DNA from: Paenibacillus sp. FSL R5-0517
GTDB taxonomy: Bacteria > Bacillota > Bacilli > Paenibacillales > Paenibacillaceae
Direction: 5' to 3'
Length of the DNA stretch: 64,000 nucleotides
Assembly (NCBI RefSeq): GCF_037974355.1
Contig: NZ_CP150235.1
Span: forward strand, 5,208,001 to 5,272,000
In this document: positions 53,177 to 63,005 of the stretch, one piece after another
Position numbering within the stretch: position 1 is the first letter of the stretch
Layout of the letters: each line of letters opens with the position of its first letter
Notes under the pieces: generated by a model
Seen by the model: only the letters and a program-made list of their open reading frames with translations
Database searches by the model: none
What the model was told of the DNA's origin: nothing
Made by a program: the position numbers and the translations under genes

Positions 53177-54403
53177 TCAATCCGATGTCGATCCGCTCAC
53201 CAATTGTCCCTTGTACCATACGGCCTGCCGCGCAGATCGCCGCGCAACGGCTTCCGCCGAACAACTTGCATGCACCAATACAAAACTTGCTGTGTCACCC
53301 ACCTTCGGCCATACGTGTTCCCCTTGTGAATCCAGCGGTGTCACACCGCCTGTTACGAACGCCAAAGATTGAGACAAGGACAATTCATCACTATATCCGT
53401 ACAGTTCTGCGAAACGTCCCGCTTTCTCAAGCAGATCTCCACTGCCAAAAGGAGACCAATGATCCGTCAGGCTGTCTGTGGCCAGCTTCACATTCACGCC
53501 CATACGATGGAGCATGGGAAGAGGCATCATCGTTCTGCCAATAGGCACCGTGGAAGCAATGCTCATCCCGAGCGAAGCCATTCGCTGCGCCATATCTTCC
53601 GCTTCCTGCTGCTCCGCTCGAGCGAACCAGAACGCATGACTTACCGTAACTTTACCCTGAAGCCCTGCTGCTTCGGTCAGACTCGCAAGTTCCAGCAACG
53701 TTTGTTTGCCGGCCTGCCCGCCATCATGCAGATGAATATCGATGCCCGCCTGATGCTGAACAGCCAGTTCGACCATGGCATTCAGTGATTTCTCGATGTC
53801 TTCGTCCACAGTATGGGGATCGAGTCCACCCACATGCGTTGCACCTTCCTGCATCGCTTGGCCCATAAGCTCCACTGAATGGGAGCGAAGCAGTCCATGC
53901 TGCGGGAAAGCTACAATCTCCGAAGAGATTTTGCCCGAAAATGATTCCAGAGCCTGCCGCGTTGCTTCCAGTCTTTTCAAGCCACTGACGGGTTCGATAT
54001 TGCAATGACTACGTACATGAGTGGAGCCATACTCCTGGATCAAGGTCAGAATACTCTCCGCTTGACGCTTGGCATCTGGCATCAGCTTGGGTAACAGAAC
54101 CTTCTCTTCTTCAATACGTTCGAAAATACTGGAGATCCGTTTAACCGCAGTCCATGGTCCATCGTAGTAGGTTTTATCCAGATGAATGTGTGCCTCCTCG
54201 AACGAAGGCAGCAATAAAAGTCCCTTGCCATCTACTTGTGGCAGATCGTTAGACAGCGGGTTGCTTCCTTCCACAATCGCCGCAATCCGTCCATCTTCAA
54301 TCCGCAGATGAGCGAGGCTTGTCCGTGTCCCTGTCACCTGTTCCCCTTCCCAAACATAACGCTGTTCCAAAGTCACATTGGTTAACCAATAGGCCTGCTT
54401 CAT
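53177..54403 (-). CDS. Amidohydrolase, cytosine deaminase (CodA)-like
   Basis: 408 residues. Metal-site motifs of the cytosine deaminase-like amidohydrolases: EEAHIHLDKTYYDGPW (HxH), VRSHCNIEP, GIDIHLHDGGQAG, KVTVSHAFWF and LATDSLTDHWSPFGSGDLLE (Asp). The enzyme should deaminate or hydrolyse a cyclic amine or amide. CodA proteins often act on cytosine or isoguanine; here the substrate is not certain. GAGGGATGAC precedes the ATG. No transporter is adjacent. Confidence 0.88.
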   Translation of the reverse strand: MKQAYWLTNVTLEQRYVWEGEQVTGTRTSLAHLRIEDGRIAAIVEGSNPLSNDLPQVDGKGLLLLPSFEEAHIHLDKTYYDGPWTAVKRISSIFERIEEEKVLLPKLMPDAKRQAESILTLIQEYGSTHVRSHCNIEPVSGLKRLEATRQALESFSGKISSEIVAFPQHGLLRSHSVELMGQAMQEGATHVGGLDPHTVDEDIEKSLNAMVELAVQHQAGIDIHLHDGGQAGKQTLLELASLTEAAGLQGKVTVSHAFWFARAEQQEAEDMAQRMASLGMSIASTVPIGRTMMPLPMLHRMGVNVKLATDSLTDHWSPFGSGDLLEKAGRFAELYGYSDELSLSQSLAFVTGGVTPLDSQGEHVWPKVGDTASFVLVHASCSAEAVARRSARQAVWYKGQLVSGSTSD

Positions 54404-54568
54404 TATGTCATCCCTCTTTTCTTACCCGGCATTACGTCCCCCGGATACCGATTGATCTATGATCTATGATCCATGTTACCATACGGTTTCACAGGGCAAA
54501 AATACGTAAAACGTTGGTGTTCCATATGCGGAACGTTTGTATTGCTCTACCTTGATTCATGCCAAAAA

Positions 54569-54589
54569 ACAGGCACAATACGTGCCTGT
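54569..54589 (-). terminator. Terminator after the ogt-type gene
   Basis: ACAGGCAC and GTGCCTGT pair around aatac; the minus strand continues TTTTTTGGC. It is about 41 bp past the stop at 54630. The remaining 54404-54568 contains no gene. Confidence 0.78.
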
Positions 54590-54629
54590 CCTGTCCACTC
54601 ACCTTATTCTCCTTAATTACGTGAATATA

Positions 54630-55184
54630 TTAAAAATAAAACCGTGCATGCCCTCCATCGGTCACGCCTTCAATCTGTTCGATATCCAGCAGTCTGCGCT
54701 TCATCTCCAACCCTCCACGGAACCCGGTCAGCTTGCGATTAGCCCCAATAATACGGTGGCATGGTAACAGAACCGGAATCGGATTGGCTCCATTTGCAGC
54801 CCCAACCGCTCGCACAGCCGAAGGTCTTCCAATCGATGCGGCAATGTCACCATAGGTCCGAATTTCACCGTAGGGGACGCGGCCCAGTTCTCTCCATACC
54901 TCCTGCTGGAAGTTAGTTCCGATCAAGTCCAGTGGAATTTCATCGGTATAAGCCATCGGTTCCCCTGCAAAATAGGACTGTAACCAATCCATCATGCCTG
55001 TTTGTTTCAGCGCATGCTCATTCTCTTCCAATTCCACGCCAGGTGCAACTTTCTGCATCCAGCCATTCCAGTCCTCCAGTGTTTCGTTGGGCATGACCAC
55101 TCGGCACAATCCCTGTTCTGTAGCGAGCAACACCCATGGACGACCGTCCAGTTGCATCGTGGTATACATTAACTTTTTTCTCAT
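54630..55184 (-). CDS. ogt: Methylated-DNA--[protein]-cysteine S-methyltransferase
   Basis: 184 residues. The active-site motif is IPVLLPCHRIIGANRKLTGF (PCHR, acceptor Cys), preceded by the HTH region FQQEVWRELGRVPYGEIRTY. The C-terminus GGLEMKRRLLDIE is standard. It transfers alkyl groups from O6-alkylguanine or O4-alkylthymine in DNA to its own cysteine. AGAGGGCG precedes the start. The neighbouring gene at 55227 (AlkD) also handles alkylation damage and starts 43 bp upstream on the same strand, so they are a likely repair pair. Confidence 0.94.
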   Translation of the reverse strand: MRKKLMYTTMQLDGRPWVLLATEQGLCRVVMPNETLEDWNGWMQKVAPGVELEENEHALKQTGMMDWLQSYFAGEPMAYTDEIPLDLIGTNFQQEVWRELGRVPYGEIRTYGDIAASIGRPSAVRAVGAANGANPIPVLLPCHRIIGANRKLTGFRGGLEMKRRLLDIEQIEGVTDGGHARFYF

Positions 55185-55226
55185 TCGTTTATCGCCCTCT
55201 CCCTGGTGGAATGCTTCATGCTAGGA

Positions 55227-55934
55227 CTACGAGGAAATTCGCTTCTTCACCTTACGTTTCATACTGCGGATCATCTGCTTGCTCTCCGGATCAACGCGAT
55301 ACGATTCCGTGATTTTCTGAAGTGCCTTATTATACGTGAAATCGTCCAGGGTATTATGGTTCAGATAACGCATAGTAACCTCAGGTTGTTTCACATAAGC
55401 CATCGAGATGGCCCACGCGACCGCCATTTTCACATAATAAGCTTCGTGCCTGATCCGATCCAATGCGATTAGAACCCGATCAATATATCTCTCATCCAGA
55501 TAAAAATTCAACAGCATCACCACGCCAAACCGAATCTCATATTCCTGCTCTGATCTCAGATACGGCTGCAAGAATGCCCACACCGGCTCCGAATGCACCT
55601 TCGTATATTTTAGTCCCGCACAGAAGCTGTCACATACCGACCAGTTATCGATCTTGGGTACAAATGCTTCAATGGCCTTCAGCAGCTCGTCCAGATCAGC
55701 CTGGACATGTCCAATGACCATGGCTTGCAGCATCACTTCTTCAAAGTATTCATCGTCTGCCGTCTCCAGATACGTGCGCCAGTCCCCGGCGGCGATCTGT
55801 TTGGCAATCTTTCGTAAGGCTGGCAATCTCACGCCTAACACATTTGTGATGTTGGGAATAAGCGCAGCCGAGAATTTCTGATACTCCGGCTCGGCCAGAC
55901 TGAGCAATTGTGTTCTAATATTTTCTGCTTCCAC
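55227..55934 (-). CDS. DNA alkylation repair protein, AlkD-like
   Basis: 235 residues of HEAT-like helical repeats. AlkD-family pieces: VRLPALRKIAKQIAAGDWRT, FEEVMLQAMVIGHV, DNWSVCDSFCAGLK and VKMAVAWAISMAYV. AlkD glycosylases remove bulky cationic 3-alkyl/7-alkyl purines without base flipping. GTG start at 55934 with GAGGAGG upstream. Precedes ogt on the same strand. Confidence 0.9.
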   Translation of the reverse strand: MEAENIRTQLLSLAEPEYQKFSAALIPNITNVLGVRLPALRKIAKQIAAGDWRTYLETADDEYFEEVMLQAMVIGHVQADLDELLKAIEAFVPKIDNWSVCDSFCAGLKYTKVHSEPVWAFLQPYLRSEQEYEIRFGVVMLLNFYLDERYIDRVLIALDRIRHEAYYVKMAVAWAISMAYVKQPEVTMRYLNHNTLDDFTYNKALQKITESYRVDPESKQMIRSMKRKVKKRISS

Positions 55935-56122
55935 CGCACACGTCCTCCTCGTCTGTTGCTGTACAACAAGTATATCCTTGCAACGCCAGTTTGTAAGCCC
56001 ATATCGAATGTTTGAGCAAGATTACAATATCATTTTGGGTACTCTCTTTTCCTCCATTTGTTTAACTGCCAACCCATTTCGTTTAAAAATATGAAGCTGA
56101 CCGTTTAGAAAGGAGTGTCGAT

Positions 56123-57493
56123 ATGAACGGACCTCATACCAAGAAAGATTTCTCCGTGGAGGAGATCACCGAACAACTCTTGCAACATGTGCAATCCCGG
56201 AACCTTCCCGATTTCTATAAATTGGTGAAAGAACTGCATCCCTACGACCTCTCACTCGTATATAAAAAGTTTCCTGAAGAAGAAACCAATCGGTTTCTGC
56301 TCCTGTTCAAACCCGATGCTCTGGCGGATCTCGCCGAGACCCTGAAGCTGCACGAACAGATTCAACTGTTTGAACGACTCGGGCCGGAACGAACGCTTGA
56401 GGTCATGCAGCAGATGGACAAAAGTGATCTGATCCGGTTCATGCACGATTTGCCTGCCAAACGAAGAGAAGAATTGCTGTCCACCATGAATCTGGACCAC
56501 TCCGCCATTATCCGGTCCCTGCTTAATTATCCGCCGGAGACGGCTGGACGCATCATGACAGACCGATATCGAACCCTGCTTGCCCATGAGACAGCCAAGG
56601 AAGCCTTGCGACAATCGCAAGGCACCATGCATATCTCCGCCTCCAGTTACCTTTATGTGACGGATGATGAAGGTAAACTGGTCGGAGTAGTGAGTTATCG
56701 ATCCCTTGCCTTGGCTGACGACAAGACCCAGGTTGAAGAACTGATGACCCGACGGGTGATCCACGCAACGGTAGATATGGACCAGGAAGAAGCAGCACAG
56801 CTTCTGCAACGCTATGAGTTTATGGCGCTTCCAGTAGTAGATGAGAATCACAGGTTATGCGGGATTATCCAAATGGATGATGTCATCGATATTATTATGG
56901 ATGAAGCCAGTGAAGATTTGGCCAAGATGGGTGGGGGCGGCAAGGATATCGACTTTGATACCAAACCACTCGTTGCCGTCAGACGCAGACTCCCCTGGCT
57001 CATTCTATTGCTGCTGATTGGCCTGATCTCGGGAAGCATCGTGGATTTTTTCGAGGATACACTGAATCAGGTTGTCGCATTGGCATTCTTTATGCCGATG
57101 ATCGCGGGTATGACTGGTAACACAGGAACGCAATCTCTGGCTGTTGTGGTACGAGGACTAATCGGACGCAAACTCGACAAATCCACTGTACTCGCATTGA
57201 TTGGTCGGGAGATCAAAGTGGGCATCATGATTGGATTGGTCTGTGGATTGCTGATCACCGTCATCGCTTATTTCTGGCAAGGGGACTGGCTGCTCGGCGC
57301 CATTATCGGGGTTTCTCTATTCTTCACTCTGGTGATCGGTACACTGACCGGCACATGCATTCCGCTTCTACTTAGTCGTTTCAAGGTTGACCCTGCTGTC
57401 GCTTCGGGTCCGTTAATCACAACATTGAATGATATCTTGTCCCTGTTTATCTATTTTGGGATCGCCACACGTTTCCTCGATGCCTTGATGTAA
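56123..57493 (+). CDS. mgtE: Magnesium transporter MgtE
   Basis: 456 residues. Order: N-domain of helical repeats (about 10-130), two CBS domains (about 135-260, TDDEGKLVGVVSYRSLALAD and LCGIIQMDDVIDIIMDEASE), a plug helix and five transmembrane helices (about 285-455) including PMIAGMTGNTGTQSLAVVVR, the conserved pore motif with GNTGTQ. It imports Mg2+, gated by Mg2+ bound at the CBS domains. AAAGGAG precedes the ATG. No M-box or other Mg2+ riboswitch was seen in 55935-56122. Bidirectional terminator at 57510-57548. Confidence 0.95.
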   Translation: MNGPHTKKDFSVEEITEQLLQHVQSRNLPDFYKLVKELHPYDLSLVYKKFPEEETNRFLLLFKPDALADLAETLKLHEQIQLFERLGPERTLEVMQQMDKSDLIRFMHDLPAKRREELLSTMNLDHSAIIRSLLNYPPETAGRIMTDRYRTLLAHETAKEALRQSQGTMHISASSYLYVTDDEGKLVGVVSYRSLALADDKTQVEELMTRRVIHATVDMDQEEAAQLLQRYEFMALPVVDENHRLCGIIQMDDVIDIIMDEASEDLAKMGGGGKDIDFDTKPLVAVRRRLPWLILLLLIGLISGSIVDFFEDTLNQVVALAFFMPMIAGMTGNTGTQSLAVVVRGLIGRKLDKSTVLALIGREIKVGIMIGLVCGLLITVIAYFWQGDWLLGAIIGVSLFFTLVIGTLTGTCIPLLLSRFKVDPAVASGPLITTLNDILSLFIYFGIATRFLDALM

Positions 57494-57509
57494 ACAAGTT
57501 GTGTATACA

Positions 57510-57548
57510 GCAAAACAGACCTGATCCTGAGATCAAGGTCTGTTTTGC
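57510..57548. terminator. Bidirectional terminator between mgtE and mmsB
   Basis: GCAAAACAGACCT and AGGTCTGTTTTGC pair with an inner TGATC/GATCA. It lies between convergent genes mgtE (ends 57493) and the permease (ends 57562). Confidence 0.85.
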
Positions 57549-57561
57549 ATTTTATCCAGTT

Positions 57562-58725
57562 TTACGCCGATCTTTTATTTTTATTATAAATATCAAACGC
57601 CACAGCAAGCAGCAGTACCAATCCCTTAATTCCCTGCTGCCAGTCAATACCGAGACCAATCAAGGACATCCCGTTATTCAGCACACCCATAACCAAACCA
57701 CCAATGATGGCTCCAAATACCGTACCTATGCCCCCTGAAGCGGAAGCACCTCCGATGAAGCAGGCCGCAATGGCATCCAGTTCAAAGTTGGTACCCGCCC
57801 TTGGCGTAGCGGCATTCAGTCGTGCGGCGAAGATCAACCCGGATACCGCGGCAAGCGTACCCATGTTCACGAAAACCCAGAAAGTTACTTTTTTTGTTTT
57901 CACTCCGGACAGTCCCGCGGCCTTCTCATTACCTCCAAGCGCATACACATGCCGGCCCATAACGGTACGGTTCATCACGAAGGAGTATACGATGATCAGG
58001 ACAAACAACAGGATCAGAATATTCGGAATCCCCGCGTAACTCGCGAGTACAAATGTAAACAGATTTGTCACGGCAGCCACCACAATCAACTTGAGCAGAA
58101 ATAGCCCCTGTGACACCACCTCGAAGCCATATTTTCGCTGGGAACGACGTTCCCGCAGTTCATTAACAATGTACCAGACGGTGAGTACAAGCCCCACAAT
58201 AATGGATACCAGACCGAAGCCTGAGAAGTGAATGTCCGGCAGGAAACCCGAGCTTATTTTCTGGAATCCACCCGGAAAAGGAGAGATCGACTGTCCCTCC
58301 AGCACAATCATCGTCAAGCCGCGGAACAGAAGCATTCCTGCCAGCGTCACGATAAATGCCGGAATACGCACATATGCGATCCAGAAGCCTTGCCATGCCC
58401 CGATCAAAGCGCCTACCAGCAAGGATGCGATAACCGCAAGCCAGGCCGGAAGCTGCCAATCTACCATCATAATTGCGGCAACAGCACCAACAAAGGCTGC
58501 AATGGAACCAACAGACAAGTCAATATGTCCGGTAATGATGACCAGCACCATCCCGATCGCCAGCACCAAAATGTAGCTGTTCTGCAAGATCAGATTCGTT
58601 ATATTAATCGGCTTGAGTAATAGTCCACCTGTCAGTACCTCGAACAAAAGCATAATTACAACCAGGGCAATAATCATGCCGTATTGACGAATATTATTTT
58701 TGAACAGTTTTGTTATCATTTCCAT
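57562..58725 (-). CDS. mmsB: Monosaccharide ABC transporter permease, MmsB/XylH type
   Basis: 387 residues with about ten hydrophobic helices. Motifs: HIDLSVGSIAAFVGAVAAI and GGAVASGG-like SASGGIGTVFGAIIGGLVMG in the C-terminal half, the CUT2 permease signature. The gene overlaps the end of mmsA by 32 bp; GGAGGCGG before the ATG lies inside mmsA, so translation is coupled. It carries monosaccharides (xylose, glucose, galactose or arabinose are usual) with mmsA and the ChvE protein. Confidence 0.92.
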   Translation of the reverse strand: MEMITKLFKNNIRQYGMIIALVVIMLLFEVLTGGLLLKPINITNLILQNSYILVLAIGMVLVIITGHIDLSVGSIAAFVGAVAAIMMVDWQLPAWLAVIASLLVGALIGAWQGFWIAYVRIPAFIVTLAGMLLFRGLTMIVLEGQSISPFPGGFQKISSGFLPDIHFSGFGLVSIIVGLVLTVWYIVNELRERRSQRKYGFEVVSQGLFLLKLIVVAAVTNLFTFVLASYAGIPNILILLFVLIIVYSFVMNRTVMGRHVYALGGNEKAAGLSGVKTKKVTFWVFVNMGTLAAVSGLIFAARLNAATPRAGTNFELDAIAACFIGGASASGGIGTVFGAIIGGLVMGVLNNGMSLIGLGIDWQQGIKGLVLLLAVAFDIYNKNKRSA

Positions 58726-60259
58726 GCTTGCCGCCTCCAGACTTGGTCATATATCTCATCAACGTTTCCTGCGATGCTTGCTCCCGGCTGACTTCGCCGG
58801 TGATTCGCCCGGCATTCATCACATAGATCCGGTCACACAGGCCAAGAACCTCCGGCAACTCGGATGAGATTACCAGTACACCCTTGCCCTCAGCGGCAAG
58901 CCGATGAATGATGGTATAGATTTCGAATTTCGCTCCCACATCAATCCCGCGTGTAGGTTCATCCAGGATAAGAATATCCGGTCCGGCAAAAATCCATTTA
59001 CTCAGCACCACTTTTTGCTGGTTGCCCCCGCTCAGATTACCGGTCTTCTGCAAAATACTTGGGGCTTTGATGTTCATGCTTTTCTTCATCTCTTCCGCTA
59101 CCAGCACTTCTTCGCGCTCGTTCACTACTGCGTTTCGCGTCAGCTTGCTGAGACCCGTCAGTGAAATATTGCGCTTGATGTCATCCATTAGAATAAGTCC
59201 GTATTCCTTACGGTCCTCTGTCACATAAGCGAATCCATTCTGAATGGCCTCCGTGACCGTATTGTTTTGAATGGGTTTACCATTCTTGATGAGCTGTCCC
59301 GAGATATTTCGACCATAGGATTTGCCAAAGATACTCATGGCAAGCTCGGTGCGCCCAGCTCCCATCAGCCCGGCAATACCCACAATCTCACCACGTCGGA
59401 TATTCATATGGATCTGATCCAGTACTTTCCGCTCGGCATGATGTTCGTGATATACGGTCCAGTCCTTCACCTCAAGGATGATTTCACCTATGGTGGCATG
59501 ACGCTCCGGGTAACGACTGGTGAGATCACGTCCTACCATCCCGCTGATAATCCGGTCCTCCGTCACTTTCTCCTTCTTCATATCCAACGTCTCAATTGTC
59601 TTGCCGTCCCGTAAAATGGTCACGGAATCAGACACCTTGGACACCTCATTCAGCTTGTGCGAGATCAGGATACAGGCGATGCCCTGCTTCTTGAATTCCA
59701 GCATCAATTGCAGCAGATTTTCACTATCATCCTCATTCAGCGCAGCGGTTGGCTCATCCAGGATGAGGAGCCGTACCTTTTTGGAGAGCGCTTTCGCAAT
59801 TTCGACCAGTTGCTGTTTGCCTACCCCGATACTGGATACGAGTGTATTCGGATTTTCGCTCAGCCCCACCTTCGAGAGCAGCTCCCGTGTACCCACAAAT
59901 GTTTCTTTCCAGTCCACAATGCCTCTGTTGGCACGTTCATTGCCCAGATATATATTTTCCGCGATTGAAAGGTAGGGAATCAGGGCCAACTCCTGATGGA
60001 TAATGACAATTCCCAGATCCTCGCTCTGCTTGATATCCTTGAACTCACATTTTTTGCCCTGAAATAAAATGTCGCCTTCATACGTGCCATGTGGATATAC
60101 TCCGCTTAACACTTTCATCAATGTAGATTTACCTGCACCATTTTCACCACATATGGAATGAATTTCGCCTTCACGGACTTTCAGATTGACATTTTCCAGT
60201 GCTTTAACGCCAGGAAAGGTCTTGGTGATGTTCTTCATTTCCAGAATGATTCCGGCCAT
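58694..60259 (-). CDS. mmsA: Monosaccharide ABC transporter ATP-binding protein, MmsA/XylG type
   Basis: 521 residues with two ATPase domains, as in all CUT2 importers. The first has Walker A GENGAGKST, a VGKQQLVEIAKALS signature region and LLILDEPTAAL (Walker B). The second has a degenerate Walker A (GLMGAGRTEL), LSGGNQQKVVLSKWI (signature) and ILILDEPTRGIDVG. ATG at 60259 with AAAGGAG upstream. 21 bp after the ChvE gene. Confidence 0.93.
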   Translation of the reverse strand: MAGIILEMKNITKTFPGVKALENVNLKVREGEIHSICGENGAGKSTLMKVLSGVYPHGTYEGDILFQGKKCEFKDIKQSEDLGIVIIHQELALIPYLSIAENIYLGNERANRGIVDWKETFVGTRELLSKVGLSENPNTLVSSIGVGKQQLVEIAKALSKKVRLLILDEPTAALNEDDSENLLQLMLEFKKQGIACILISHKLNEVSKVSDSVTILRDGKTIETLDMKKEKVTEDRIISGMVGRDLTSRYPERHATIGEIILEVKDWTVYHEHHAERKVLDQIHMNIRRGEIVGIAGLMGAGRTELAMSIFGKSYGRNISGQLIKNGKPIQNNTVTEAIQNGFAYVTEDRKEYGLILMDDIKRNISLTGLSKLTRNAVVNEREEVLVAEEMKKSMNIKAPSILQKTGNLSGGNQQKVVLSKWIFAGPDILILDEPTRGIDVGAKFEIYTIIHRLAAEGKGVLVISSELPEVLGLCDRIYVMNAGRITGEVSREQASQETLMRYMTKSGGGKHGNDNKTVQK

Positions 60260-60280
60260 GGGATGTGCTCCTTTCATTTA

Positions 60281-61366
60281 TTATTTCAGTCCGATTTCTT
60301 CCTTCGTGTAATACTGGGTACCCACGATATCCTGTTCCACATTGGTACGATCCACGGAGACAGGATCCAGGAGATATGCAGGAATAACCTTAATTCCGTT
60401 GTTATATGATGTTTCATCATTAACTTCCGCCTGTTTCCCTTGCAAGATACTATTGGCCATCTCTACCGTCTTCTCGGCTAGCTTGCGCGTATCCTTGAAC
60501 ACGGTCTGCGTCTGTTCCCCGGCCACAATCGATTTGATTGAGGCAAGTTCGGCATCCTGTCCTGTAATAACGGGCAGCGGCTTGTTCGAAGTACCGTAAC
60601 CGATCCCTTTCAAAGATGAGATGATACCAATACTGATTCCATCATAAGGAGATAACACCGCATCCAGATGATCACCTGAGTAATAAGCACTCAGCAAGTT
60701 ATCCATCCGAGACTGGGCCAGTGCACCATCCCAGCGCAAGGTCGCAATCTGAGACATCGTCATCTGCTTGCTGCGTACGACCAGTTTGCCGGAATCAATG
60801 TACGGCTTAAGCACAGACATCGCACCGTCGAAGAAGAAATAGGCATTATTGTCATCTGGAGAGCCGCCAAACAATTCAATGTTATACGGTCCTTTTCCAT
60901 CCTTGAGTCCAAGCTTTTGTTCGATGTAGGAGGCCTGAAGCACACCCACCTTAAAATTGTCGAACGTGGCATAATAGGTCAAATAAGGCGTATTGCGAAT
61001 GAGCCGATCATACGAGATCACTTGGATTCCTTCGTCATGGGCCTTCTTGATGACATCCGTTAGTGTGTTGCCATCCACAGATGCGATGACCATCACATCC
61101 ACACCTTTGGTGATCATGTTCTCAATCTGTGAAATCTGATTCTCGACCACATCCTCAGCATACTGGAGATCGGTTTTGTACCCCTGCTCCTGAAAGAGAC
61201 GGACCATATTCTCACCATCTCCCACCCATCGCTCTGATGATTTGGTTGGCATCGAAATACCGACATATCCCTTTTCCTTGCTGCCTGCACCACTCTCTGC
61301 CAGATTGCAGGCCGAGAGCATCAGAGTCATCACCAGAAGCCAGATGAACACTGCTCCTTTTTTCAT
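60281..61366 (-). CDS. chvE: Sugar-binding lipoprotein, ChvE type
   Basis: 361 residues. Lipobox LSAC after a hydrophobic signal segment. The mature protein is a type I periplasmic-binding fold: GYVGISMPTKSSERWVGDGE, GVDVMVIASVDGNTL, VISYDRLIRNTPY (sugar-ring contacts) and VITGQDAELASIKSIVAGEQ (QDAE). This pattern matches ChvE/MmsE proteins that bind several aldoses. ATG at 61366 with AAAGGGG upstream. A cre site lies at 61413-61426. Control by the YesM/YesN-type pair upstream is likely. Confidence 0.92.
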   Translation of the reverse strand: MKKGAVFIWLLVMTLMLSACNLAESGAGSKEKGYVGISMPTKSSERWVGDGENMVRLFQEQGYKTDLQYAEDVVENQISQIENMITKGVDVMVIASVDGNTLTDVIKKAHDEGIQVISYDRLIRNTPYLTYYATFDNFKVGVLQASYIEQKLGLKDGKGPYNIELFGGSPDDNNAYFFFDGAMSVLKPYIDSGKLVVRSKQMTMSQIATLRWDGALAQSRMDNLLSAYYSGDHLDAVLSPYDGISIGIISSLKGIGYGTSNKPLPVITGQDAELASIKSIVAGEQTQTVFKDTRKLAEKTVEMANSILQGKQAEVNDETSYNNGIKVIPAYLLDPVSVDRTNVEQDIVGTQYYTKEEIGLK

Positions 61367-61412
61367 ATGAAGTTCCCCTTTCCTCACGTCATACGGTTCT
61401 AAATGAGTTATA

Positions 61413-61426
61413 AGATAACGCTTACA
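61413..61426 (-). promoter_or_regulatory. CcpA cre site upstream of the ChvE gene
   Basis: TGTAAGCGTTATCT differs from TGWNANCGNTNWCA only at the last base. It lies 47-60 bp upstream of the start and resembles the cre upstream of the xylanase (TGTAAGCGCATTCA). Confidence 0.5.
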
Positions 61427-61590
61427 ATGCATGTAGTGCATCCTGTTCCTTGCTGTCCCTGTCTGAGATCAATGGTAGCATTGCACGAGCCTCAAGGTCT
61501 TTGCACGTTTTGAACCTTTTTTATAAAAATTTAACTTTTGATGGAAACTTCCGTTGTGAGCCTGGTCCATCAAAAATCAGTTTAAGATCA

Positions 61591-61638
61591 AAAAAAAGGA
61601 CATGCTCCGCTTCGCTTCACACGAAGTAGAACACATCC
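61591..61638 (-). terminator. Terminator after the AraC-type response regulator gene
   Basis: GGAtGTG..CTTCG and CGAAG..CATGTCC pair with several G-U pairs; the minus strand ends in a run of seven T. It lies 45-92 bp past the stop at 61683. Confidence 0.6.
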
Positions 61639-61682
61639 ATCTCATGTACCACATGGCTGAATGAACAACTGTACAACCATAA

Positions 61683-63005
61683 TCAATTCGCCGAAGGACG
61701 ATAAGCCGTTCCTCCGTTCTTTCGATACTGTACTGGCGAAATGCCCATTGTTTTTTTGAACGCGGTGCTGAAATAATGCTGGGTGTCGTAACCTACACGT
61801 TCGGCTATGGTGTGCATCGGCAATGTTGTGGAGTCCAACAACTGTATGGCCTTGCGAATGCGAGCGTGCGTGACAAGCGTCACGAAAGAATCATTCAGCT
61901 CTTTCTTTAGCACACGGCTAAGATATACGGCAGATACTTGCAGGCGGGAAGCAAGCGATTCCAACGTTAGTTCCCGCTCGGCATACTCTTCTTGAATAAG
62001 TTGTTTTGCCCGGCGAACCAGAGGGGACAACCGCACTTCTTCGTATACCTGTTCACGGCAATGACGGTACGTATCCGGCGTTTCTTCCAGTGTCCCTGCA
62101 TGTATCTCCAGATGAGCATGAATGGCAATATTCAGGCATGAACTGATCTGCTGTTCCAGAAGGGACTCTATTTCTTCGGGAGCTTCTTGCCACAGACATA
62201 TGCCAATCAATCCGCTTACGTCCCGAAACAGAACATGTGGCAGATCTGCCAGCAGTTCACTGATTATATTTTCCACTGCAAACAGAAACAACTGACGATC
62301 ATTCTCTCTCAGTATCGTCTGACGAGCTTCGGCGGCAGGCCATCTCACAATCCCGATCTGCACAGGTGGAACCGCGGGTAGACGCAAAAACTCAAGCTGT
62401 TCCATCAGATCTTTCCCTGCAGCCTGCCCTTCCAGCCACTCCAGCATAAATCGCTGGCGAAGCAGCGGGATATTCCGTTCAATCTGATGGGCTGCCTGTT
62501 GTACATAAGCCGTCCTCTGGTGCTCTTCCGTAAGTCGCTGATGTAATCGCTCAAGTGCAGCATGTAATTGTTCTGATTGTACAGGCTTTAAGATGTAATC
62601 CTCTACGCCAAGCCGAACCGCCTCCTGCGCATATGCAAATTCATCATGCCCCGAAATGATTAGGTAACGACAGTCCGGGCACTTCTGCTGTAGAGCACGT
62701 ATGAGTTCGATTCCGTTCAGGAATGGCATATTCATATCGACCAGAACAATATCCACGCCCAAGTCAGCAGCCCGTTCCAGTGCTTCCTCACCGTCTTCCG
62801 CTTCACCCACAACCTCCATCCCGAGTATCTCCCAGTCAATTGCATCCCGAATTCCCTCACGAATGATGGGCTCATCATCAGCGATGAGCACGCGATACTT
62901 CTTCGTGACGTGGCTATCCGGTGTAAGCTCCATAACCGTGTTTGATGCGGATGTCCCATCTATCCCAGTGGAAGTTGTCGCGTTCGATTTTATGAATTTT
63001 CCCAT
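61683..63005 (-). CDS. AraC-type response regulator (YesN-like)
   Basis: 440 residues. A receiver domain (about 37-155) has acidic D43/D44, phosphoacceptor D90 (IVLVDMNMPF) and K140. A variable middle part follows. The C-terminal 100 residues are an AraC HTH pair (ERELTLESLASRLQVSAVYL, then GYDTQHYFSTAFKKTMGIS). An N-terminal extension of about 36 residues precedes the receiver. The ATG at 63005 overlaps the end of the kinase gene by 16 bp with GGAGAG upstream. It probably controls the sugar importer located 241-317 bp downstream on the same strand. Confidence 0.93.
   Translation of the reverse strand: MGKFIKSNATTSTGIDGTSASNTVMELTPDSHVTKKYRVLIADDEPIIREGIRDAIDWEILGMEVVGEAEDGEEALERAADLGVDIVLVDMNMPFLNGIELIRALQQKCPDCRYLIISGHDEFAYAQEAVRLGVEDYILKPVQSEQLHAALERLHQRLTEEHQRTAYVQQAAHQIERNIPLLRQRFMLEWLEGQAAGKDLMEQLEFLRLPAVPPVQIGIVRWPAAEARQTILRENDRQLFLFAVENIISELLADLPHVLFRDVSGLIGICLWQEAPEEIESLLEQQISSCLNIAIHAHLEIHAGTLEETPDTYRHCREQVYEEVRLSPLVRRAKQLIQEEYAERELTLESLASRLQVSAVYLSRVLKKELNDSFVTLVTHARIRKAIQLLDSTTLPMHTIAERVGYDTQHYFSTAFKKTMGISPVQYRKNGGTAYRPSAN

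Noticed and set aside
55935..56122. Possible Mg2+ riboswitch (M-box) before mgtE
   Set aside because: The leader is too short and shows none of the conserved M-box stems or sequences.
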